A DNA stretch of 64,000 bases from Tenebrio molitor (taxonomy: Eukaryota; Arthropoda; Insecta; Coleoptera; Tenebrionidae), in NCBI RefSeq assembly GCF_963966145.1, contig NC_091054.1, forward strand, positions 8,370,001 through 8,434,000, written 5' to 3'. The notes beneath the pieces were generated by a model. That model was not told the origin of the DNA, ran no database searches, and saw only the letters and a program-made list of their open reading frames with translations. Below, one piece after another: positions 1 through 10,923 of the stretch. Every line of letters starts with the position of its first letter. Position 1 is the first letter of the stretch. The translations under genes and the position numbers were made by a program.

Positions 1-246
1 TAACTTCGCTACAAATGGCTGCTCCCAATAAAGATCGCTGCAACAGGAGACGCGACCGGAATAATCGAGCTTTTCTCAAAATTACCTCTACATTACCACT
101 GAAATTTTATCGATCAACTCCACTTCGACCCCAAAAGAAAATAGATCTGATTATTAGGATCCTCGAGGAGCGTCTTGCAAACAACACAGAATTTATTTAC
201 ACTTACACTTGAAAGCACCAATTAATTATTATTATCGTTTGGCAAA
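1..246. other. non-coding sequence, nothing recognised
   Basis: Short open frames here show no recognisable motif. AT-rich spacer leads into the first 5S-like fragment. Confidence 0.4.
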
Positions 247-296
247 GAAGTTAAGCAACGCTGGTAGCGACTAATATATGGATGGGTGACCGCCGC
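247..296 (+). pseudogene. 5S rRNA-derived fragment (copy 1)
   Basis: The segment reads like the middle of insect 5S rRNA. It has the A-box block (GAAGTTAAGCAACG), a degenerate intermediate element, and the C-box block (GGATGGGTGACCGCC). The 5' third of a 5S gene (about 45 bases) and the 3' end are missing, so this is not a functional 5S gene. It could be a retro-pseudogene or the head of a 5S-derived SINE. A second copy lies at 5187-5265 and the two share similar AT-rich upstream sequence. Confidence 0.75.
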
Positions 297-1100
297 CGAT
301 TGTTATTTTTTAATTTTTCTTGTTGTTGTTTTGTGATCGTTGCGCATCCGTCGGATGTGTTGTGGAAGTACGAGACCAGGACTACGTCCTTTTCGAGGAG
401 GCGCTGACGCGGCCCCTCCGAGATCGGCTTTAATCTTTGATGAGAACAACATGCCGGGGCCAGACCGGTCTGGTTCGCCTTTATTATGCAACAAAGCGTC
501 CTCCAGATAGGACCGATTAAAGGTACCGGCGGAAGTTTCGCGCCCGATGCACAAAGACAAATTGCCGGGACGGAGATACCATTGAGGAGCGAAAGAGAAT
601 TGATTGCGCCACTTTAAAAACAAACCGAGTGCCTCGGTGCAAGCAGACAAAAGACGGGCGCCGGCCCGTTTTATCAAAATCTCTTAATCCGATATTAGGC
701 AAAACGGTGAAAAGTTGGGGCGGGGCCCCGTCTAATCTCCAAACACCGATTAAGTGTCGCCCGTTTCCATTGTCGTTGCGAGATTGCTGCGACATTTTTT
801 CGGCGCAACTCCCGAATCCGTTAAATGAAAGTTTTTATAATTGTTTTTAACTCGGTTAAAGTTGGCCGAATTGCATTTGCCTCGGTGTAAATCCCGTTCT
901 GTTCAAACGAGGTTTTATTTGCCGTCGAGTCTGAAAGCTTCCCAGTTTCGAAATGGAAGACTTTAATATTTAAACAAAATCTTCTCGAGAAGTTTTTGGC
1001 CCGCCAATTACGGGGACGGGTCCCCGGGAACGGGTTCGACCACCACAACGACAACCTCCTCATCGTCTACTGTGATTACATCTGCTTGACCAGGAAGGCG
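297..1100. other. no gene seen
   Basis: Several short overlapping frames on both strands lack recognisable domains. A GC-rich stretch around 400-740 accounts for the longer chance frames. Confidence 0.4.
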
Positions 1101-1105
1101 TCATA

Positions 1106-2280
1106 TCACTCAAAACCACCCCAATCCTGCACCAAACTTGTTTGATAGGGCCCAAATCTGGCCATTCGACGGTCGTTATATCTCTTTCAGAAATTGGTCC
1201 GTAAGTCTCATCTGGCATCGTTGAAAGTCATCCAGTTTTTGGCGGATTCTTCGAAGATTTCTTGCAGGAATTGAAGCTATGCTAATTCCTGCGTTTGTGA
1301 TATACAGGGTGTAACAGAAATAAGTGCATTAATTTTAACTGGTAATAGAACTCATCAAAAGGAACAACTTTTCTCTCTGCCATTTTGGCGAAAAACGTTG
1401 CGTAATGGCTTAAAAAAGAAGGAAAGATTTTCCTAAAACCCTTCGTATCTCCAAAACTCAGCTACCTAAAAACGTGAAACAACCAGATTCTTACGAAGTG
1501 GATTTTTTGCTATACGGATAGATTTGTTTGAATTTCGATTTCGGGGTTAAAATACGTTTTCTGGATAAAAATGGACGTTTTTTTCATATTAGCGCTGACC
1601 TCAATTAGCCATTGCAGTATTTAGTGGCGTAGGGCTATTTTTGTGAAAAATCTCTCCAATTTTTTTTTTAATTAAACATCGTTTTTCGGCAAAATGATAG
1701 ATAGAAAAGTTGTTCCTTTTGACGAATTCTATTATCAGTGAAAATTAATGCACCTATTTCTGTTCCACCCTGTATGACGAAAAAAGACTTTCGGATCAAT
1801 CAAAACCACCCCAAACATGCACCAAACTTGTTTCATGGGACCCGAATCTGGGGATCCGGCTGTTATTATGTTCGTCTCTTCCAGAAATTGATCCATAAGT
1901 CTCATCTGGCATTGTTGAAAGTCATCCAGTTTTTAGCCAATCCTCCGAAGATTTTTTGCAGAAATTGGACTCGTGCCAATTCCTTCCTTCACGGTAATTA
2001 TGATGGCATAAAACTTGACGTAACGACATTTTCCTATCACTCAAAACTGACCCATTTGTGCACCAAACTTGTTTGATGGGACCCAAATCTGGCGATCCGG
2101 CTGTCGTTGTGTTCATCTCTTCCAGAATTTGATCCACAAGTCTCATCTGGCATCGTTGAAAGTCATCCTTGGAGGATTTCTCGCAGGAATTGGCCTCATG
2201 GTAATTCGTGCGTTCGCGATAATTATGATGCGATAAAACGTAGCGGAACGAGACTTTTGGCTGGTCGACTGGCGAACCGC
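1106..2280. repeat. about 241-base tandem repeat, three copies
   Basis: Three diverged direct copies begin near 1111, 1801 and 2042, judged by a shared anchor (CAAAAC followed by CACC/CTGACC, then TGCACCAAACTTG). Copies 2 and 3 are 241 bases apart. Copy 1 is separated from copy 2 by an inserted 468-base TIR element. Shared landmarks in each unit include TGGGACCC/GGGCCC, CTTCCAGAA, AAGTCTCATCTGGCAT and GTTGAAAGTCATCC. The minus strand stays open across parts of copies 2 and 3 (1922-2527), but no known protein repeat is recognisable. Confidence 0.85.
1305..1772. mobile_element. TIR element (MITE-like), 468 bases
   Basis: The ends are long inverted repeats of about 100 bases starting CAGGGTG(T/G)AACAGAAATA. 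They include GTGCATTAATTTT and AAAAGGAACAACTTTTCT in both arms. A TA dinucleotide flanks each side (1303-1304 and 1773-1774), as expected for Tc1/mariner-type target duplication. There is no transposase frame, so the element is non-autonomous. It sits inside copy 1 of the 241-base tandem repeat and is therefore younger than the array. Confidence 0.85.
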
Positions 2281-5186
2281 CCCCGTCTCCCCACAATGGC
2301 CCTCCATTTTTCAAGCGTCTCATCCCGCCCCAAACGGGAACTGATTGATGAGTGCCGTGGCCTCGCGCGTTATCCGAATCGCGTTTTAACCACGATTTGA
2401 TAAAAACGAAACGAATATGTTCCACCGGAAACTTTTTCCAAGAGTCGTTAGCTCGACGAGCGAGATACCGTCTTGTTTTTTTCCAGTCCCCTCTCGAACT
2501 TTTTTCTACCTTTAATTGTAGTCTCAAAAGTTAGCCCCGGAATATATTAAGTCGCGATTTGCATTCATCACGTGATCAACGAACGAGCCTCTTAACGGCC
2601 CCTCCCGGATTTATACCTTCTGCGAGGAGCTGATTTAAGGAGCCGAATAAATTCCCTCCGCTTCCGGTCCATCGCGCTGTAAATCTCGTGTCGATGCCCG
2701 GAGCCTGTCCGAGTCCGGTTCTGTTGGTGAGAGAAGGACGACCCATCGGGGGGTGAGTTTTTGCCCGTCTTGGCGCGGATTTTTTCCTTACGTAAGCAAA
2801 TTTCAACTGGGACCTCTGATTAATGGTAACTTTCGGTAATTCGTTTTTGATTTGGGCTGGCTTTCTGCCGATCCGGTCATAATTCAGTGACAAATTGGAC
2901 CGAGGACGCGGTTTTTAAACTATGTGGATGGAACTCGGATTTTTCTGATAAATTATTTTCGCCGGTAGAGGAGGCTTCACGCGGCTTGTTTTTCTTAGCG
3001 ACAAAAGGGATGTTTTGTAAAGTCGAAGTTTCTGTTATTTGTTACCTTCTCATTTTATCGCCGGCGATAAATCACGCTGACTTGTTGGTTAAATTCGTTG
3101 CGTCTGTGTCTTCATTATTTATACAAAAAACGACGAGCTTTCCGCCATATTTCTTCCGGTCTGCGCTCCTTTCGCAAACTGACGCGGCCTAATTGGCATC
3201 GAATTTCGACAACCGAAGCAGAAAAATCGCACAAACCCCACAAAAAGAACTAATCCTACACTCTTACAAAACCAAACCCCGCGCTCACCCGATTCGAGTC
3301 CCATCGAACATATCTGGTTCACCACAAAAACAAACTCAAACATTTTACTCTCGCTCCTTTCTCTTTCTTTGCTCCATTCATTACCCCCAGTATTGTATCC
3401 TTTCGACTTAGATTTACTAAAGCACTATCCAAGTGAAGATAAATTTTCTAATTTCAAAAACGTCAGCGTCTCATGTAATGTATTAGCGTACAGACAACTT
3501 CTTGGAACCTCTCCTGAAACGCAATAACAGCTATCTAGTCCCAACGTGACTTCCAGTATTTATTTTAACTAGACTCGTTGCAGTTTCCTTTGCATTATTT
3601 AAACAAAACTCCCCGAACCGAAACAAAAATTCCTTCAATTCGGATTGTCACTTCACCTTCGGATCAAGCGTTGCAATTTTTTATATTACATTATCCTTCT
3701 ACATCTGTTAGAAAGACAACAGGCAAATAACGGCCACATTTAAAATTCCGTTTGTTCTCAGGCTGTAACGGGGTGAGATAAAATGTTTCAATTCTTATCT
3801 CTAAACGTAATTTTATAAAGTGAATACACCATCTGAAACACAATTTGCATAGCATTAGTTTCGAGCACACGCGTGGAGAAAATAAGCTCCTGCAAAAATT
3901 TCAAGACTTCTTGGGGTTAAAAATTAGTGGGGCTCCTTTAATGTTTGGACTTTGACAAGGGAGGTCTCCATTGTGGGGTGTCCTTTGAGGACTCGGTTCG
4001 GTTAAACGCACCTCGTCCTTGTCCATTATCCGAGTCAGTCCATGGAAGAGCTGCGAAGTTCACCACGAGCGATGATTCCCTCCGGTAATATTGTGAAAGC
4101 ACCGACACTGGACATGTTTCTGGTTTCCGGTTGATATAGCTCCGGTGAATAGATAATGCACTTCGGCTGCACCAACAATGGAGTTTGTTCGAACAATAGC
4201 CGATAATCTAAGAAGCTGGTTCAATAATCCGAAACGATGGGGACGAAATTCATGATTTGGGAGACAAATCAATTGAAATTAGGCAACCAACAATAATGGC
4301 ACGGCTCTTTGTGCTCTATCTCCGCGACTCACAACAAACAGTTCGGTTTCGTTGGGGCAACAATTTATGATTGCAATTAAATTGTGAAGGATCACGTCAA
4401 ATTTTCACGGCCATTAGCGTCGCAATTCCCTGGAACAAATTAAATCAGCGCCTTGTAAGTTTTCTATTCCGATGCAATTAGATATGCTACATAAAATCCG
4501 CTTATATTTTCCGTAACGGCCGCTCTCGAGTTGATCGGTTTTCTCTTACTGCGACGACAATAAAACTTAAATTAGTACCTCCCCGCGACGTCTAACGACC
4601 ACTCCATCTTGCATCCATTCTGGTCCCTATGTTTGTTCATTTCTTTCGGATTATTAAATCACTCCCGGAAATTTGAATTTAAATTTAATCTCCACTCCCC
4701 CGTTTATTAAGCGTCCGACCGCACACGTGAAAGTAAGTGCTTTCCAGTTTTCACATGTCTGCCATTACAAAGTCAAATAAGCAACTCGGCAATTCACCGT
4801 TCTTGTCGGCTTAATTCAAACAGGAGAGGGGCTCCGATAAGATGATTCGACATATTTACGAGTGAAATTAAACCGGTTTAACATTCATCAGTTTTGGCGG
4901 GGCGAGGTCGCCGCCGACGCTACTCAGATATTGAGGGTGTTTGTGTTTTAAAGTGTCCTCGCTGGAGCGCCAATCCTGCGACTAATACGGATTGTGTACT
5001 CTGTCGGCGAGGGATTGGCCCGGCGCATCCACCAATTTTCTACCCAAAAACTCGATTAAATTAAATTGAAATCTTTAAGAACGCAACGGGAATGCTTGAA
5101 AAACTACTAATTGAACACGAATGGTTGAGACGAAGTTAAATAAAAATAATGCGGGGATTGCGAGACGCCAAAAGCACTTATTATTC
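2281..5186. other. no gene seen; AT-rich spacer or intron
   Basis: Only short frames without motifs are present. This could be an upstream intron of the Culd gene, whose 5' exons are not identified, or intergenic DNA. Nothing in the sequence decides between these. Confidence 0.35.
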
Positions 5187-5265
5187 GATCAGAAATGCTA
5201 AGCAACGCCTAGTGCGGTCAGTATTTGGATGGGTGGCCGGTGGAGAAATCGCGTTTCGTGTTACT
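5187..5265 (+). pseudogene. 5S rRNA-derived fragment (copy 2)
   Basis: The sequence follows 5S rRNA from about nucleotide 38 to near the 3' end: TCGATCA, then CTAAGCAACGC, GCGGTCAGTATTTGGATGG, and a diverged 3' stem. The C-box is slightly mutated (GGGTGGCC instead of GGGTGACC). The 5' part is absent, so this is a decayed 5S-derived copy. As in copy 1, it starts inside the gene after an AT-rich run. Confidence 0.75.
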
Positions 5266-5469
5266 TCGTTGCTTCATCACTTGATTTTGCATGCATCTGT
5301 AGTGTTGAATGAATAAACGGCGACCTTCTTGTGGTGTAAAAATCAATGAAAAATTAATAACAATCGATACATCTTCACAAATCGTCTTTTATTTCGATAT
5401 TTAAACAAATTTTGAATTTTAACCCAATCCAGAAGACATCTAAGCAACAATAAATTTGTGGTGATTACA

Positions 5470-6592
5470 CAGGGTGTCTCAGCTAAGACTTTCGAGCCTA
5501 ATATTTCGGTTATTTACCAACGGATTTTTATGAAATTTAATATGCAGATATTTTAGACCGTGAAGGTTCAATTAGTAATAATAAAATTGCCTCAAATTAA
5601 AAAATGTAATTTTAACACATGTTTCTTTTATCGAAAATTATGCGCGATAATTATTAGATTGTTAAACATTAAAAAATAGGGGTCTACACAAACAATTAAG
5701 TAAATCACTTGTCTGATTCAACGAAAAGATTAGATTTTGTGGTTAAAAATTTAATGTAAAATTTGAAAGTATTTGAGCAGTTACCTTTTGAAACAATTGA
5801 TGATTAATTGCCAAGCAACATTTTGTACAGCCTTTAAAGTCTGTCAAAATTGGGCGCGCTTTATTAGAAACGTCAAAGTCTGAAAATTTATTGAAAATAC
5901 TCTAAAAATAGACTGCAGCGGCAGAAATTTCAATATTGTTGAAAAAGTAAAAAAAAATGCCTATAGAGAGTGTCGTAAGAACTTCAATGACACAGTTCGT
6001 TTTCTCGTGGAACACTATCCAAATGTAGGCTTTACGAAATGTAAGGTTAAGCCAATTTATTTGAAGACACAGGAAGCGTACGTGAACTATATAAGTTGCT
6101 AAAATATCCGAATCGTGTTTTAGTCCTTTATGGAAGAATTAAAGCATCCGGTATAATAAATTACGTCCAAATATTGTCTTTAGCTTTGTAAGTGTTTGTA
6201 AGGTTAGCAAGATAAACGTCAAATATGTCACCTGCGCTTCTGCGAAAAGGGATGACCAAAATTCTGCAAAATTGCCCGTTTGTTTCATACGCGTCTACGT
6301 TTTTGCATTTGGAGCCACGTTTAACACAGTTTTTTGCTTTTTTCTTGCAAACCAGACGTCTTTCAAGGACGAATTTTTCCCTACAGCATTTTTTATTGAC
6401 AATCAATTTTTTATGTAAATCTTAATTGATTCAACATTTTAAAAAGGCATGTAAAAATTACATTTTTAAGACTTGGGTGATTGCATTAATGGGATTTTAT
6501 TCTTCACCCTCTAAAATATCTGCATTTTAAATTTCACAAAAATCCGCTGGAAAATAACTGAGTTATTAGGCTCGAAAGTCTGAGACACCCTA
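5470..6592. mobile_element. TIR element of about 1.1 kb
   Basis: The left end (CAGGGTGTCTCAG...) and the right end (inverse, TAGGGTGTCTCAG...) match for about 90 bases with small gaps. Both arms contain ACTTTCGAGCCTAATA, a block resembling GCGGATTTTTGTGAAATTT, and ATGCAGATATTTTAGA. The terminal motif CAGGGTGTCTCA is shared with the element at 47806-48644. The interior has only short, broken frames (for example 6161-6406 minus, basic and Cys-rich), with no recognisable transposase. The element is probably a decayed or non-autonomous member of a mariner-like group. Confidence 0.8.
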
Positions 6593-8281
6593 TATAGCGC
6601 TGTAGTGAGCTCGCCTCGCTTAATTCTTTCTTCGATTTTAATCGAAGGAGCATGGGTCGTATCACCTCACGTTTTTTTTTAATGTTACAATCCTAAATAT
6701 TTTTTAATTGTTTGCTTTAAAGAAGTCTTGGTTTTGGAAACATGGTTTCTGCTTCAATTTTGTTCCAGTCCTGTTATTCGCCGGATTTAGTCCTCAGTGA
6801 TCGCTGTTTATCCAATTAGAAAGAGCACGTTCAGCGTATTTATTTCTAGATGAAAAAGTAGCATTGACAAACCACGCCGTGTAAGAAAACAGGACCAGAC
6901 AAATTGCTGTCTATTTATTTTTCATTGATTTGTTATTTGGTTTATTTATTTTTGTGTAGATTTACAAGTTGCTAATATTTATTAAAATAATCAAAAGTAA
7001 ATATGGAAAATTGGGAAAATTGTTTGGACACTTTTTTTGTGTTATAATTTGTGTCGTTGAAAAAGTACGTTTTGTTTACGGACCGTCCCCGATAAATAAA
7101 GGGCGGCGCGCCATCAATAATGTCGCCATCGACGGCTCGTGAAACGGCGCAAATGTTAAACTGAGTGTAAAAACCAACGACAGGGAATACAGTACAAGTG
7201 GCAGTAAACAAGGAAACTTCGCAGCAAATATTAACTCTCCCAACTTTAAACTTGTCTTTAACAAAATTGGCGAGCGCAAGCAGCGCAAGTTTATGGCGGC
7301 GACAAAAACGCCGCCAACTTTATAAGAGACCGCAACACTCATTCTTCCAAGTTGCGACGTCTCAGCCGCGCTTCTTTGTCCTTTGTCATAAATAGCCCGG
7401 CTACAAATCAGGACTTAACGGCTAACTTGACCAACCTCACAGCGTTTATCTCTTTTGTCCAGAGCTTACCGACGGAAACATCATAAAAGATGGCGCTAAC
7501 AAACATCCGCTTTTATTAGGTCCCCGGGAATTACCCGTTTTTGAGTCGAGCGGGTGGCCTCGATGATTCGTGTGCGGCAGCGGTAATTAAAAATCTGCTC
7601 GGATATCGACGAGTCGACCGCCGCAATCTTGAGCTCGTTTCGGGGCGCCCCCGGGGACTGCATTAAGGAAAAGTTAGAAAACAAATTTAACGAATGTAAA
7701 GTGGGGAGCGTCGGGGCAATTAAGCAAATAATTCAAATGATGGCAGCCAGAGACGATGTACCTGAAACATCTTAGGGTGATTGATGATGGCGTTCTCTCT
7801 TTCACCCCCGGCGACCGTCATATAATTGTCCCGTCATTTATCAGGGATAATGGCCGGGGCATCTTTCTCCGGAGCTGTTACACGCCGCTAATTCCCTAAA
7901 ATCTGTTTATAGTGCCGGAGCTGGGGGCTTGTTTGCCAACCGACGCCGCCAACCACCTCCTGGATCTTCCAGATTTATTTTATCGAATAGGGTGATTAGA
8001 TTCGGCCGAGTTTGCCCCAAACTTTTTCAACTCCAACTTAAATCAGCTTCGTGTTTGTCAAACTTATTCTTTCAGACGGTGGCGGAAAGTTGTCCCTTCA
8101 AACTCCGACTTTTAACTATTTAAAAGAGCTCCCACGACAATAGCTGCGAGAGAATCGACGCTCGACTCGTCAAATAATGATGATGAAAAAAAAAGTACAA
8201 AGCATTATGTTCCGAAACGTAATGTACATATAGGTGTGCCGCAATAGTCTGCTCGTGACCCCTTGTTATCTCTTATTCCAG
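6593..8281. other. no gene seen; likely intron before the Culd exon
   Basis: The stretch ends in a splice acceptor (polypyrimidine tract then CAG at 8279-8281), so at least its 3' part is probably intron. No signal-peptide exon for Culd was found. A small GC hairpin (GGCGGCG, 7-base loop, CGCCGCC) lies at about 7293-7313. Confidence 0.45.
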
Positions 8282-10923
8282 ATAATCTTCGACGAATTCA
8301 AGGTGGGGCGCTACGAGGCCGCAGCGCTGGACGGCTGCCCCGACGGGTACATGCAGCTGAGCGAGCTGGGCCGCCCCTTCACCGGCGGCTCTTGGTGCGG
8401 CTCGTCCTCCGGCCCCGCCGCCTACTACAGCGAGACCTCCACCGTAACGGTCACGGTGAAGCTGTTCGGCTCGCCGCAGATCCCCTTCAAGTTCTCGCTG
8501 CGTTACAGATTCGTGTCTCGTCGCGAGGCCGTGGTTCGTTTCGGTTCACCCGCCGCCCCCCTCGAACGCGGCCAGGTGGCCCCCGGGACTTACTGCACCC
8601 GGCAGTTCGAGGAGTGCTACCGGAAGCCGTGCCGCCTCCAGTCGCCCAACTACCCGGGAATGTACCCGAGGAACGTGTCGTGCTACTGGAGCCTCCGCCA
8701 AAAATTCGTACCGACTTGTAAGCACGCCATGATCGCCGTGAGGCAAGAGGCGGCGCACAAGATGCACATGAAACGCTCCATCAACGTGGCGGGGTTGAAC
8801 AAGACGGCAAGGGCGTTGCGGGCGTGGAGGGACTGTACGGGGGAGAGAGACCACTTGATTTTTTACGACGGGGGTAGCACCAACGACCCGGTCTTGGCCA
8901 AGTACTGCGGGGGGGATTGGCTCCCGAAAGTGGTGTCCAGAGGTCCCGAGATGCTTGTAGCTTTTCACTCTTCACCCTTCAGCATACCTTTGCATTCGCC
9001 CCCGTCGCACTCGCCCCTCCGCGGTTTTGAACTAGACGTGGACGTCATTTTCGCCGACTCGGACTCTTTGGATTACTCCAGGCACAGTCAATGCGAGTTC
9101 GATGTGAACGCCACGAGTCCCGACAGCGACGAGATCTGGACCGGGAGAGGGCGCAAGGGACGTCTGGTCAGTCCCAGACACTCCCTCCCCCCGAACACAA
9201 CCTGCACCTACCGGTTTCAAGGCTACCCCCACGATTTGGTCTGGATCAGTTTCGTGTCGTACAGCCAACGGGCGTTACTCGTGGGGGAAAGCGCTCACGC
9301 CCTCCTCAGCAACAGCTCCTTCGGGGGAGGCTGCTCCACGAGACTCCGCGTCTGGGACGGTGCCCTCCTCTTGGAGGACAAATGCGACGAACCGCCGCGA
9401 CTCTGCGACCACAGCGCCCTGACCAACGCGACTCGCGTGACCAGACCGTGCACTTTAGACGAGAGTTATCTCTCCACTGGGAGAACGCTGGTCCTCCAGC
9501 ACCACACCGAAGACGGTACCGCCCTCCATCCGGCTTCCTTCCGCATGAAGTACGAGTTCGTGGACACCAGACTCGGGGGAGAGGCCTGGCCGGGGCGCGA
9601 AACTGAGACTTGTCACCGCATCTTCAAGAAGCACCATTTGGGGGAGCTGACGGCGCCAAGAAACGTGTTCTTGTACGGCCGCGGAGGGGCGAAGGACTTG
9701 CACTGTGTGTACAGGTTTGAAGCTGACTTGGGGGAGCGTGTGAGATTGGTCGTGAACAACGCCTCGTTCGGATTGAGTCCCTCATGCGAGACTCTTACCG
9801 ACCCGCACAGCGGCAGACCCGTGTGCGAACACTACACGACCTTCAAAGTGACAGAGCTGAGCGTATGGGAGTTGCCATGGAAGGATGTAAGGTTGCCGCG
9901 CGGTTGTATATGTGATAACTCCTCGTTAACTAGTAAACCGTTAGTGTTCTTGTCCGCCTCTAGGATTCTAGAGTTGCATTTCACTGCCAGAGATATGAAC
10001 ATAACCGAGGACTTTACAGTTCTGCACTTTCACGCCACTTTTGAAGCTGTCAAGATGCCGGATTGTCCGAGGAAACAAAGAGTGAGAGGTTACGGAGGTG
10101 CGTCCGAACGGTTGTTGTTAATTTGTGTATTTTTATTCTCTTTGGGCACCGTCCAATTAACTCGTTCTTTTTCTAAGGTGACGTCCAGTTCAACACGCCC
10201 CCGATCGACCGCAGCGAGATGCTCTGCGCGGGGATGCCGTGGCTGGTGGAGGCGCGCCACAATCGCAGCCTCTTCCTGCTGAGCTGGGGCGCGTTCCTGC
10301 CGCTGAAGCCGCGCCTGGAGGAGCCCACCCGCTGCCCCACCACCAACCGCGTCCTCATCTACTCCGGCCGGCCCCCCAAGCTGGTCCGCGCGGTTTGTCC
10401 GGCCGAGCCCGGAGCCAGACCCCTTGCCGTCCACGTCTTCAGCGAGGAGTGGTGGGGCGAGGGCCTCGCCGTGATCCACCAGCGGCCGCCGAACTTCCTC
10501 GTCGAGTGGGTGGGCAGCGAGCCCGGCATCTCCGCCTTCAGCTGGCTGGAGATCTCCCGGTCGAGGTCGTCGCTGCTGCAGCAGCTCCAGGTCCCGGTCA
10601 ACGCCAGCGCCAACGAGACCGACTTCGAATGCCCGCACAAGTGCCCCGAGCTGGACGCCTGCATCAGCGCCTCGCTCTGGTGCGACGGCAAGGATCACTG
10701 TCCGTCGGGATGGGACGAGTCGGAGGCGCAGTGCGGCGCCACCTCCAAGCTGCTGACGTCGCTGCCGGGAGCAGCGTTGGCGGCCGCAGCGGCCGTCATC
10801 TCGTCGGTGGCGCTTCTCGTCTGCCTCACCCTGCACAGGCTGCGCGCCAGGCGCAGGCGGCGGCTCGCCAAGAAGAAGCTCCTCACCGGACCGAGGTTGT
10901 TGGATAACAGTTTGAATTCCTGA
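8282..10923 (+). CDS. Culd: CUB and LDLa domain transmembrane protein, Culd-like (3' part)
   Basis: Two exons are visible, 8282-10097 and 10178-10923, split by an 80-base GT-AG intron in codon phase 1. They encode 853 residues and a TGA stop. The first exon starts at an acceptor in phase 0, so 5' exons with the signal peptide lie upstream and were not found. The protein starts with the second half of a CUB domain (GGSWCGSSSG, YYSET). Further CUB-like blocks follow, with paired cysteines (CRLQSPNYPG, CTYRFQG, CVYRF). An LDL-receptor class A module lies at about 756-791, with six cysteines and the acidic CDGKDHCPSGWDESE. A single membrane helix (about 801-825) and a short Arg/Lys-rich tail complete it. 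This order fits Drosophila Culd, which is reported to act in endocytic turnover of rhodopsin and TRPL in photoreceptors. The family call is good; the role in this species is inferred. Confidence 0.8.

Noticed and set aside
8234..8281. GTG-initiated N-terminal extension of the Culd exon
   Set aside because: It precedes a clear splice acceptor at 8280-8281 and reads as intron; no ATG or signal peptide is present.
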